Assembly: GCA_964484465.1 (NCBI GenBank)
Contig: CAZAFL010000020.1
Location: 1 to 59,029 of the forward strand
Direction: 5' to 3'
DNA from: CAZAFL01 sp964484465
Lineage (GTDB): Bacteria; Bacteroidota; Ignavibacteria; UBA10030; SZUA-254
Length of the DNA: 59,029 bases
Shown here: positions 51,754-58,876 of the stretch, in pieces
Position numbering within the stretch: the stretch's first letter is position 1
How the letters are laid out: every line of letters begins with the position of its first letter
Notes under the pieces: generated by a model
What the model saw: only the letters and a program-made list of their open reading frames with translations
What the model was told of the DNA's origin: nothing
Databases searched by the model: none
Position numbers and translations under genes: made by a program

Positions 51754-52398
51754 TCAAGGAATTGTTCCTGCCGGACCTTCGGGAACAGGAAGCTCTTTAC
51801 TTCTCATTTTCGTCAATGGTAAAATTAACAACAATCCCAGCAGGATCCAGATAAATTCCCGGATCCGAATCATGACGCCGAGATAAATCCCCAGCACGGG
51901 CGGCAGCGCGAGACTCTCGAGCCCGAGATACAAACCTCCTTCACGCACGCCAAGGTTCAACGGAATAAAAAATACGATGTTGATGATGATTGAATAAGCG
52001 ACATACAAAAAAAGTGCTGATACAAGTGAGATACTTACACCCGAACCGTGAAGAATAAAGTAGACTTCAAGTCCCATACACGCCCTGCAGAGAAACTCAA
52101 ACAGTACCGCTAACAGGAATTTTGCCCGGTGGTCCAAATACACATGTGTCACGACCCTGTCCATCTCATGAAAATCATGTTCGTGTGCACGCAACGATTT
52201 TGAGAGTCGATGAAGGGGCCATATCTTATCGACAATTGCCTGCACACGGTGAAACACGCCGGATCGTAGACCCGAAAGAATGAGGACAACGATCAGCAAC
52301 ATCACCGCACCCGCCGGAATAAGCACCCACTTGAGTGATTCTGGCAACGGCACAAAATAGAGCGCCGCAAAAATCCCGGCAAGCAATATCAGCATGTG
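51754..52398 (-). CDS. LPG-synthase TM/flippase-like membrane protein (5' end lost in gap)
   Basis: The C-terminal 214 residues of a polytopic membrane protein of the UPF0104 / lysylphosphatidylglycerol synthase transmembrane family: hydrophobic helices (LLAGIFAALYFVPLP, LIPAGAVMLLIVVLIL), a charged loop with LRAHEHDFHEMDR and the conserved NLGVREGGLYLGLESL. These proteins are associated with lipid translocation or head-group modification. The gene begins in the N-run; a full protein would be about 300-330 residues. Its neighbours are a radical SAM enzyme and, beyond the gap, an Mla-type transporter. Confidence 0.8.
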   Translation of the reverse strand, partial: HMLILLAGIFAALYFVPLPESLKWVLIPAGAVMLLIVVLILSGLRSGVFHRVQAIVDKIWPLHRLSKSLRAHEHDFHEMDRVVTHVYLDHRAKFLLAVLFEFLCRACMGLEVYFILHGSGVSISLVSALFLYVAYSIIINIVFFIPLNLGVREGGLYLGLESLALPPVLGIYLGVMIRIREFIWILLGLLLILPLTKMRSKELPVPEGPAGTIP

Positions 52399-52498
52399 NN
52401 NNNNNNNNNNNNNNNNNNNNNNNNNNNNNNNNNNNNNNNNNNNNNNNNNNNNNNNNNNNNNNNNNNNNNNNNNNNNNNNNNNNNNNNNNNNNNNNNNN
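52399..52498. other. Assembly gap (100 N)
   Basis: Exactly 100 unknown bases, the customary placeholder for a gap of unknown length. It interrupts the flippase-like gene (5' end) and the MCE gene (3' end), and could hide one or more additional genes. Confidence 0.99.
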
Positions 52499-52999
52499 AA
52501 TTCTTTTCACGCTCTTCATAGCATCGGTGAAGTCATTCAGGGCGGATTTGAATTGCGGACCCGCCATCTCGATGTCGAACCCTTCGACCATCGGGATAAA
52601 TGCTTTTTCAGGAAGAGGTTGTTCCCCGAGTTTCCCAATAGAGATGTCGATGTACTTATCGCCAAGAAGTCCGATTGTCTTGATCTGTCCCTTCGAGCTT
52701 GTCGTTATCGATGAATGGTATTTCGTGAGCACATCCATCGTCACTTCGACGCCGTTGAGGGTGTCGATCGTGGTAAACTGGAGACTTCGCACGTACCCGA
52801 TTTTCAGCCCGCCCAGTGTTATCATCGCGCCGTTCACCAGGCCCTGGACATTCGGCAGGAAGACTTTTAACTGATACGTCGACGAAAAAATATTCTGCTC
52901 GGTACCGACGATGCTGATGATAAACACGAAGATAAAAATCCCGACCAGCACGACGATGCCGACTTTCAGGCCAGACCATTTTAATTGTTTTTGATCCAT
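52499..52999 (-). CDS. mlaD: MCE-domain (MlaD-type) lipid-binding protein, 3' end lost in gap
   Basis: The N-terminal 167 residues of an MCE protein. A membrane anchor (GIVVLVGIFIFVFIISIVG) is followed by the MCE domain (about 38-115; FLPNVQGLVNGAMITLGGLK, GYVRSLQFT, then GQIKTIGLLGDKYIDIS). MCE proteins carry phospholipid between the ATPase/permease and the envelope. It follows the ATPase and permease genes by 11 bases, forming an Mla-type transporter. The apparent open frame that runs on through the N-run into the other gene is not real. Confidence 0.87.
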
Positions 53000-53010
53000 T
53001 GCGAGATTAA

Positions 53011-53760
53011 TTAATCATGAATAAGACTTGCTTCTTCTCGAATTTCCGAGAGGAAATTCTGAATAAAAGGAATTTGACACGCCAGCAGTTCGTCCGCCGC
53101 ACCATCGAACACGATTTTGCCGTCATTCATCACGGCGAGCGAATCCCCGACCGCAAACGCGTCGCGGAGGATGTGTGTAACAATAATCGATGTTGCGCTG
53201 CGTTCTTTTTTCAATTTCGCAACCAATTCAGTAATTGTCTTTGCGTTAATCGGGTCGAGGCCTGTCGTCGGCTCATCGTACAATATTATTTCGGGATGGA
53301 ACGCGATCGCCCGCGCAATCGCCACTCGTTTTTTCATTCCGCCGCTGAGTTCTTCCGGAAGCAACTTCATCGTGAAGGGGAGATTAACGAATTCAAGACA
53401 TTCAACAACTCTCTTCTTAATTTCATCCGGCGACATCTCGCTGTGTTCCTGGAGAAAATAGCCGACGTTCTCTTCGACAGTCAGTGAATCAAACAACGCG
53501 TTCCCCTGGAACACCATTGCCGTTCGCCTGCGGATCGGGTTGAGCTCGCGCTCGGAGAGATGAGTAATTTCTCTCCCATCGACAAACACCGCGCCGCTCG
53601 TCGGCTTCCAGAGACCGAGGATAATTTTGAGAAGCGAGCTTTTGCCGGCGCCGCTGGGTCCGAGGACTACTTTCGTTTTTCCCGGTTCGACACGGAAGGA
53701 AACATCGTCGAGGATTTTCCTTCCTTCGGCATCAACGGTCACATGTTCCAGCCGGATCAT
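53011..53760 (-). CDS. mlaF: MlaF-type ABC transporter ATPase
   Basis: A 249-residue ABC ATPase. Walker A GPSGAGKSSLLK, Q-loop VFQGNALFDSLT, signature LSGGMKKRVAIARAI and Walker B IILYDEPTTGLDP with the switch His in VTHILRD. The GM in the signature is characteristic of the MlaF/lipid-transport subgroup. It starts two bases after the permease stop, so the ATPase, permease and MCE protein are co-translated. No SBP-like soluble partner is seen. Confidence 0.92.
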   Translation of the reverse strand: MIRLEHVTVDAEGRKILDDVSFRVEPGKTKVVLGPSGAGKSSLLKIILGLWKPTSGAVFVDGREITHLSERELNPIRRRTAMVFQGNALFDSLTVEENVGYFLQEHSEMSPDEIKKRVVECLEFVNLPFTMKLLPEELSGGMKKRVAIARAIAFHPEIILYDEPTTGLDPINAKTITELVAKLKKERSATSIIVTHILRDAFAVGDSLAVMNDGKIVFDGAADELLACQIPFIQNFLSEIREEASLIHD

Positions 53761-53761
53761 C

Positions 53762-54544
53762 TCAGAGCACCGCCCAGATTACTTTTGTGAAAATATAATC
53801 ATTGAACAACACCACAACCGACGCAACGACAACGGCATTCACTGCCGCACGTCCGACACCGACGGTTCCGCCTGTTGTCGCAAGGCCGTAGAAACAGCTG
53901 ATGGTTGAAATGAAGAACGCAAACACGACCGGCTTCGCGCAACCGACGATGATATCCTTCATCTTCAGGTCGTACACGGCAGAATGCCAGAAAAATGCCC
54001 GGTCGACATGCAGCCAGACGTCGGAGACGAGCATACCGCCCACCAGCCCGACCAAATCAGCTACCAGCGTCAAAGGCGCGAACATAATAAGCGCGGCGAC
54101 AAGTCGCGGGACAGCAAGTTTCTCGATTGGGTTCGTGCCGAATGCTCTGAGCGCGTCGATCTGCTCGCTCACTTGCATCGAGCCGAGCTCCGAAGCATTC
54201 TTCGCGCCGGTGCGCGCGGCCATCAGGAGACCGGTGATCACGGGACCCAGCTCACGGACGACGGCAAGGGCTGTCGTTCGCCCTACAAGCAGTTTCGCGC
54301 CGAAGGTTTCGAGCCGATTGCCTGCTTCGATCGCCATGATGACGCCGCTGAACATCCCCGAAATAAACACGATGATAAATGCCTGCGCCCCGATGAGATA
54401 CATCTGCTCTATTGTATCCTTGCGGTAACGGAATGCCGCCGGCAACGCGCGGATATTTTCTACCGTGAAGATTGCATACTTCTGCAATTGGGATAAGAAG
54501 AGCTTGAACGAGTTGACAGGAGCAAATGTGATCGCTGTCGCCAT
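53762..54544 (-). CDS. mlaE: MlaE-type ABC transporter permease
   Basis: A 260-residue membrane permease of the MlaE/YrbE (DUF140) family with about five hydrophobic helices. Conserved segments are RKDTIEQMYLIGAQAFIIVF, RELGPVITGLLMAARTGAKN (near the ELGPVxTALlxAGR family motif) and QIDALRAFGTNPIEKLAVPR. Together with the ATPase and MCE protein it forms a lipid importer or exporter. Starts 2 bases after the nucleotidyltransferase stop. Confidence 0.9.
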   Translation of the reverse strand: MATAITFAPVNSFKLFLSQLQKYAIFTVENIRALPAAFRYRKDTIEQMYLIGAQAFIIVFISGMFSGVIMAIEAGNRLETFGAKLLVGRTTALAVVRELGPVITGLLMAARTGAKNASELGSMQVSEQIDALRAFGTNPIEKLAVPRLVAALIMFAPLTLVADLVGLVGGMLVSDVWLHVDRAFFWHSAVYDLKMKDIIVGCAKPVVFAFFISTISCFYGLATTGGTVGVGRAAVNAVVVASVVVLFNDYIFTKVIWAVL

Positions 54545-54546
54545 GG

Positions 54547-55248
54547 TTATTTTGCCCTCAGCATTTCTTCGGCGGCGGCGATATCCTGAACATGGTCAAC
54601 ATCCACGATCTTTGAGAACTGAAACCCTTCGAGATGATAACCTGATTGAACAAGATGACCCAAAAAATTCCGCAACCGCTCGACTCCCCGTTCAACGACA
54701 TGCTTTTCATTGAAAATTCTTGGCGAAAAGACATACAAACCGCCTGTAACCCAAGTGGATTGCGCGGAAGGTTTACCTTTACCGAATGAACGAATCCTTT
54801 TTGACGCATCGAGTTCGACATAGAGCGGGTTTTCATCATCCACGAAATTCGTGACCGCAAGGATACCGTCGACTGATTGATGCGATTGCGCGTATTTCAG
54901 GAGCGAGGACAATTCTTCCTCATTGAATACAGAATCGACCGTTGACAAAAGGAATTGCCCGTTCAGGAGATGCGGTGAAAGCTCGAATAAACTGTGCATC
55001 GAGCTTGGGGTTGTCTTCACGACAAAGCGGATCGGGATGGAAAACTTCTTCGACTCGACAAACTTCTTGACGTCGAGTGAATATTCGTTGACGATGCAGA
55101 CAATTTCCGAAATGCCACAGCGGATAAACGAACCGATGAGCCGTTCGATGAGGGGGACGCCATCGACCGGAACGAGCGGTTTGGGAAGATTGATGCCTTC
55201 CGATTTAAGGCGGCTCCCTTCGCCCGCCGCTATGATACCTGCCTTCAT
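54547..55248 (-). CDS. NTP-transferase (sugar/inositol-phosphate nucleotidyltransferase-like), first gene of the operon
   Basis: A 233-residue nucleotidyltransferase. The start at 55248 (AAGG upstream) is preferred over 55281. The N-terminus carries the signature IIAAGEGSRLKSEGINLPKP with LVPVDGVPLIERLI, as in glucose-1-phosphate and inositol-1-phosphate nucleotidyltransferases, and the metal-binding end reads FSKIVDVDHVQDI. Since inositol-phosphate synthase and two CDP-alcohol transferases share the operon, a CTP:inositol-1-phosphate cytidylyltransferase is a good guess; sugar-1-phosphate activity is the alternative. Confidence 0.8.
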   Translation of the reverse strand: MKAGIIAAGEGSRLKSEGINLPKPLVPVDGVPLIERLIGSFIRCGISEIVCIVNEYSLDVKKFVESKKFSIPIRFVVKTTPSSMHSLFELSPHLLNGQFLLSTVDSVFNEEELSSLLKYAQSHQSVDGILAVTNFVDDENPLYVELDASKRIRSFGKGKPSAQSTWVTGGLYVFSPRIFNEKHVVERGVERLRNFLGHLVQSGYHLEGFQFSKIVDVDHVQDIAAAEEMLRAK

Positions 55249-55276
55249 GAATTTTTCGCCCTTAAGATCCCCACAA

Positions 55277-55320
55277 CTCACAAACCAGTGGTTAAGATAA
55301 ACAAATTAACCAATTGTGAG
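55277..55320. promoter_or_regulatory. Nested palindrome upstream of the lipid operon
   Basis: CTCACAA (55277-55283) pairs with TTGTGAG (55314-55320), and inside them GGTTAA (55290-55295) pairs with TTAACC (55306-55311). It lies 29 bp before the first start codon of the ~12-kb operon, where a repressor or activator site would be expected. No regulator is identifiable. The rest of the region to 55632 holds a small repeat (55394-55424) and nothing else I can support. Confidence 0.4.
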
Positions 55321-55393
55321 CAGTAAATTATCAATTGTTTCACAAAATGTTGGAAAATATACCAAAAAATCGCAAGATTTACAAACAGCCAAC

Positions 55394-55424
55394 CTGTCAT
55401 TCTCACATGTTTTAAGTGAGAATC
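55394..55424. repeat. Short hairpin repeat sharing CTGTCATTC with 40523
   Basis: CTGTCATTCTCAC followed by GTGAGAATCC forms a perfect 8-bp hairpin (ATTCTCAC 55399-55406 with GTGAGAAT 55416-55423). The leading CTGTCATTC matches the end of the MITE-like element at 40523, so both may be degraded members of one dispersed family. Confidence 0.35.
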
Positions 55425-55632
55425 CAGACATCTGCCACTACCAGGAAAAACCAGCCCCTACATTCATCGACCGCGCATAAACGTTGCCGGGAACAACATT
55501 GAAACAAACTTATATTTTAAGTATTTTTGTGCTGTTGAGGAGGGGTGAAAAAGCGGGGGAAGAAGTTATTCAACCTAAGCTATTCCATACACGTTTTTCT
55601 CTATAATTGAACGACACATTCAAAAGCATTAA

Positions 55633-55665
55633 TAACGCAAGAATGCTTACATTCAGGTGTTAGGC
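55633..55665 (+). repeat. Integron-core-like site upstream of accessory gene 1
   Basis: TAAC-GCAA-GAATG-CTTA-CATTC-AGGT-GTTAGGC: a small inverted repeat (TAAC/GTTA, GAATG/CATTC, equal 4-base spacers) ending in GTTAGGC (55659-55665), the classic core sequence of integron attC/attI sites. The start codon of the next gene is 26 bp further on, as in gene cassettes. It is shorter than typical attC sites, so the call is tentative. Confidence 0.35.
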
Positions 55666-55690
55666 GCCATGCAACCCACTAGGAAAACAA

Positions 55691-56665
55691 ATGCAAAAAC
55701 TTGATCTCCGAAACAATCTGATGGAGGTGATTGATAACCTCAGAAGTAAACAAATCACTGACCCTCTTGAGGGAGGTACTGCAGTCCAAAGCCACACCCT
55801 CCTAAAACTCTTCATCGAATCCAAAGCTGGCTTTGATAAAGCAGCTCTTGATTCTCAGAAGGATGCAATCTTCAAGCAGTTCAAAGCTCACGAGTTTTAT
55901 GAAACTGGGTATTTTTCCCAGTTGATCGCGTTCATTTCCCCTTCAAGAAATGCCGGCACAAATGAGTATTTGCAGAATCTTCTCGTTAGCAGATTTTACA
56001 GTTTTCATAAGTCGCTCCAATATACGTTTGGACTGATTGACAATCTGCTTTTTTCCAGCAGGGAATTCTTCGACAAAGATAGTCGATTCGATAGCAGCTC
56101 CCTGCCATCCAGGGGAATACTAATGCTCCAAATTATCGATGATGGCGAGCCAACGATTCACAAAGTTGCCGCCGTTGTCCAGAGCATCGAAGCTTTATTA
56201 AGAACAATCTACCTGTTTCTCGAAAAGGTTCACGGAGAGAAATGTGATGACCCTCCGAAGGTCGTGCTCGCTGACAGTGGCACAGACATCAACATCACCG
56301 TGAAGCTACCCGAAAAGGCAGCAGAGATCGTTGCCAGCCTTCTAAAGGAGTTCTGGGACCTCATCGTAAATGGTAAGTACACTCGCCACAAGAAAAACAT
56401 GGTTTTGGTCGAAGACTCAATTGACATTCTTAAGAAAGTTAAGGAGGCTGAGCTGGCGAAAGTCATTGATCCGGAATCGGCTGAAATCTGGAGGCGCGGA
56501 ATAATTGAACACACGGAAAACATCTTGCTCAACAACACGCTGACAAAAGCAATTATTGTACAACAAACAGAAATCTCGAATCGACAGCTGTTGCTCCAGC
56601 AAAACCGTATTTATCAAATCACTGAGGGGAAGCGAGAGCCTGAGGAGCCGCCAAAAAACGAATGA
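55691..56665 (+). CDS. Accessory protein of unknown function (putative cassette gene 1)
   Basis: A 324-residue soluble protein with AGGA upstream of the ATG. It is largely helical, without signal peptide or membrane segment (LMEVIDNLRSKQITDPLEGG; IHKVAAVVQSIEALLRTIYLF; RRGIIEHTENILLNNTLT). The middle has a beta-like stretch, PPKVVLADSGTDINITVKLP. I do not recognise a family. It is on the strand opposite to the lipid operon and lies between two integron-core-like sequences, with its stop only 11 bp before the second, which is the layout of an integron gene cassette. Confidence 0.7.
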   Translation: MQKLDLRNNLMEVIDNLRSKQITDPLEGGTAVQSHTLLKLFIESKAGFDKAALDSQKDAIFKQFKAHEFYETGYFSQLIAFISPSRNAGTNEYLQNLLVSRFYSFHKSLQYTFGLIDNLLFSSREFFDKDSRFDSSSLPSRGILMLQIIDDGEPTIHKVAAVVQSIEALLRTIYLFLEKVHGEKCDDPPKVVLADSGTDINITVKLPEKAAEIVASLLKEFWDLIVNGKYTRHKKNMVLVEDSIDILKKVKEAELAKVIDPESAEIWRRGIIEHTENILLNNTLTKAIIVQQTEISNRQLLLQQNRIYQITEGKREPEEPPKNE

Positions 56666-56675
56666 ATGGTACGGG

Positions 56676-56821
56676 AGCTAACACCCGGGCCACGTCGCGC
56701 ACTCATTTGGAAAGGCGGGCTTGAAGTGACGTTCGGCATCGTAAGGTGGGTACTCAACGGCTCGCACATTTGATAGAAAAGCGTCGTGCTCGCAGTTGTG
56801 TGGCGCGACAAGACGTTAGCC
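56676..56821 (+). repeat. attC-like element between accessory genes 1 and 2
   Basis: A 146-bp spacer that begins AGCTAAC (56676-56682) and ends GTTAGCC (56815-56821), reverse-complementary in 6 of 7 positions, as the outer R'' and R' core sites of an attC are. Inside, GTCGCGC near the left end pairs with GCGCGAC near the right end, though the offsets differ (11 versus 5 bases). Length is within the range known for attC sites. The match is suggestive but imperfect. Confidence 0.4.
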
Positions 56822-56842
56822 GCAATTGCTAGAAGAGGGTTT

Positions 56843-57676
56843 ATGCCAAATGTTGTCGATTTCTCCCGAGGCGGTTACAAGGGAGACGTTGTTGAAGAGA
56901 CTTTCAAGTATTTTAGTGCACATCGTTTTCCGTTTTGGTGGCATTTTAGAGAAGTCCTCCGTGCGAGTCAACAAATTGCTCCATATTGGAAAAACGTTAA
57001 TGACTCAAATCTTTCGGACGATGATCAACGCCAGCTTATTGCCTTAAGCCTTTTGCATTACAGTGTATACACTGGATTCACTGAAGCGACGACGTTCTTT
57101 CAGCAAATGACTTTTGAACTTCAACGCGTGCTTGTCTTTTCATGGAGAGTATTTGAAATCCGTAGATACTGGAAGGCCACATACTCCAGTCTATATTCGA
57201 GCTTCAATGCTCTATGTAATATTCTTTCTGTTATCATAGGTAATAAATCTCCATTTGGAAAGATGCCCGGGAAAGTGTGGAACTATACCCCCTCGTCAAC
57301 CATAAAGCTTTTAACAGACAGCGGGATTAATGATATTGCTGATATACTAAAGAAATGCAAGGAGAGACTTGAGATTCGAGACCATCTAGATCATTACTGG
57401 GTTATCTGGACAGCTGTCGAAAGAGGCGGTTTTTATATGGACAAGAATTTTGAAAAGGGAACAGTGCCGCTTACACCACCAACGAAAAATGATTTCACAG
57501 TTGATGCTTTGAAGCAAACCGAAACACATTTGCTCGACTTTGCAAAAGATTTTAATGCCATATACGAGCGACTTGCTATCTCCAACGGCTATCTCGATAG
57601 ATACTTGCTTTCAAAAGGTTGGAAGATTGATTACACTGGCTATCAACCCCACGGTGGGAAACGGCCGCTTCCGTAA
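56843..57676 (+). CDS. Accessory protein of unknown function (putative cassette gene 2)
   Basis: A 277-residue protein started at ATG 56843, which has AAGAGGG just upstream; the frame could be extended to a GTG at 56786, but that would run across the GTTAGCC core. It is soluble and mostly helical, with aromatic patches (FPFWWHFREVL, LVFSWRVFEIRRYW, IWTAVERGGFYMDKNF) and no signal peptide. No family recognised. Composition resembles cassette 1 and its stop lies 22 bp before another GGCTAAC. Confidence 0.65.
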   Translation: MPNVVDFSRGGYKGDVVEETFKYFSAHRFPFWWHFREVLRASQQIAPYWKNVNDSNLSDDDQRQLIALSLLHYSVYTGFTEATTFFQQMTFELQRVLVFSWRVFEIRRYWKATYSSLYSSFNALCNILSVIIGNKSPFGKMPGKVWNYTPSSTIKLLTDSGINDIADILKKCKERLEIRDHLDHYWVIWTAVERGGFYMDKNFEKGTVPLTPPTKNDFTVDALKQTETHLLDFAKDFNAIYERLAISNGYLDRYLLSKGWKIDYTGYQPHGGKRPLP

Positions 57677-57697
57677 GGGATTTATTCTTACAACTGC

Positions 57698-57842
57698 GGC
57701 TAACACTTCGAATAACGACGCTGGAATGGATAACCAAAAAAAATAAAAGCCTCACTCAACACGTTTGCTCACTTGAATGACAATGAGAAATTCGCCAAGT
57801 TGCCGCATCATGCGTGATGCACTGCGCCCCACTTAATTGAAC
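57698..57842 (+). repeat. Possible degenerate attC-like element after accessory gene 2
   Basis: Begins GGCTAAC (57698-57704), the exact reverse complement of the GTTAGCC that starts cassette 2. A weak right boundary, ATTGAAC (57836-57842; GTTRRRY with G replaced by A), would make it 145 bp, nearly the same as the previous spacer. It also shares ACTCAAC and a TCGC(CA)AGTTG-like block with it. The right core is not conserved, so the site is weak. Confidence 0.25.
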
Positions 57843-57873
57843 TCTTGAGCATTTCATTACACCTTTTCAGCGA

Positions 57874-58683
57874 ATGATATCTAATCTCGATCGATATAAG
57901 AAAGACGTAGAAGATCTTATCAACCGCGGCGGGATGCTGCTGAATGCTATCCAATTTGAGTGTTACCCCAAAGAGTTCGAGGCACAGCTGAAAAAAACCG
58001 CTCTTGGGAAATTGAAAGACTTACTTGCACAAGTTCCGTCGTTCAAGGAAGACTATCAGTCTTGGTATTCCGAGGCAAAGGTTCTCATAAAGCAACTTCT
58101 TCCCGACAGGCTCAGCGATTTCGTCCGCTACTATGAGAAGCCGAAGGGTCGAAAAGACATCTCCTTTGAGAATTATAGGATAGAAGATTACCTTCAAGGA
58201 TTGACCATCACACGAGGGTGGGAAAAAGAAAAGGTCGTCGGCCCAGACGCCGCAATTCCACAATTTCGGCAGCAGCTGTCGATTCTAAATGCAGTCCAAA
58301 GGCGTTTCGAGAGCTCTCTCTTCGACATTCGACAACTAGTTCAAGCGGACCTTTTCGACTCTGAGTTAGACGCTGCAAGAGAGCTTCTCAAAAACAAATT
58401 CACTCGCGCTGCAGGTGCAATTGCCGGTGTCGTACTCGAAAAACATCTCTCCCAAGTGTGTGACAACCATTCTATTCCAGTCACCAAAAAATCGCCAACC
58501 ATCGGTGATCTGAATAACTTGCTTAAGGGACAGAACATTGTAGATGTCGCTCAATGGCGTTTTATTCAGCATCTAGCAGACTTGCGCAACCTATGCGATC
58601 ATAACAAGAAAGCAGAACCTACACTCGAGCAGGGAAACGATCTGATCGCAGGTGTTGATAAGATTCTAAAAACATCCTTCTGA
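57874..58683 (+). CDS. HEPN-like accessory protein (putative cassette gene 3)
   Basis: A 269-residue soluble protein. The C-terminal ~100 residues look like a HEPN/DUF4145-type helical domain: AAGAIAGVVLEKHLSQVC, then the R-x4-H motif in LADLRNLCDHNKKAEP (R-N-L-C-D-H) that forms the RNase site of HEPN toxins. The N-terminal part (NLDRYKKDVEDLINRGG ... YPKEFEAQL) is helical and unassigned. HEPN proteins often act in anti-phage defence or toxin-antitoxin pairs; no antitoxin is recognisable next to it. No clear ribosome site precedes the ATG. The following 190 bp hold nothing I can name. Confidence 0.7.
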   Translation: MISNLDRYKKDVEDLINRGGMLLNAIQFECYPKEFEAQLKKTALGKLKDLLAQVPSFKEDYQSWYSEAKVLIKQLLPDRLSDFVRYYEKPKGRKDISFENYRIEDYLQGLTITRGWEKEKVVGPDAAIPQFRQQLSILNAVQRRFESSLFDIRQLVQADLFDSELDAARELLKNKFTRAAGAIAGVVLEKHLSQVCDNHSIPVTKKSPTIGDLNNLLKGQNIVDVAQWRFIQHLADLRNLCDHNKKAEPTLEQGNDLIAGVDKILKTSF

Positions 58684-58876
58684 GTTAGTTGAGTTTCTCG
58701 CCGTGCATGAACGCAAAACATGACACTAGTGACTAAGACCGATGGCAAAGACTCGCTGAATATTTTTGTTCGCTAAAATGGGAATTATATGCTCACAAAA
58801 GTATCGCCTCATTCGTCGCGATATTACACGCCATGCACACCGCATACAAACTGCGATGCGTTCAGGATTTAATACG

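Noticed and set aside
52226..52999. An apparent single frame running through the N-run, joining the MCE protein to a C-terminal extension
   Set aside because: The join exists only because N codons are read as X; residues after the gap are from another frame of the flippase-like gene.
58684..58876. A further attC-like site after accessory gene 3
   Set aside because: No RYYYAAC or GTTRRRY pair with sensible spacing could be found there.
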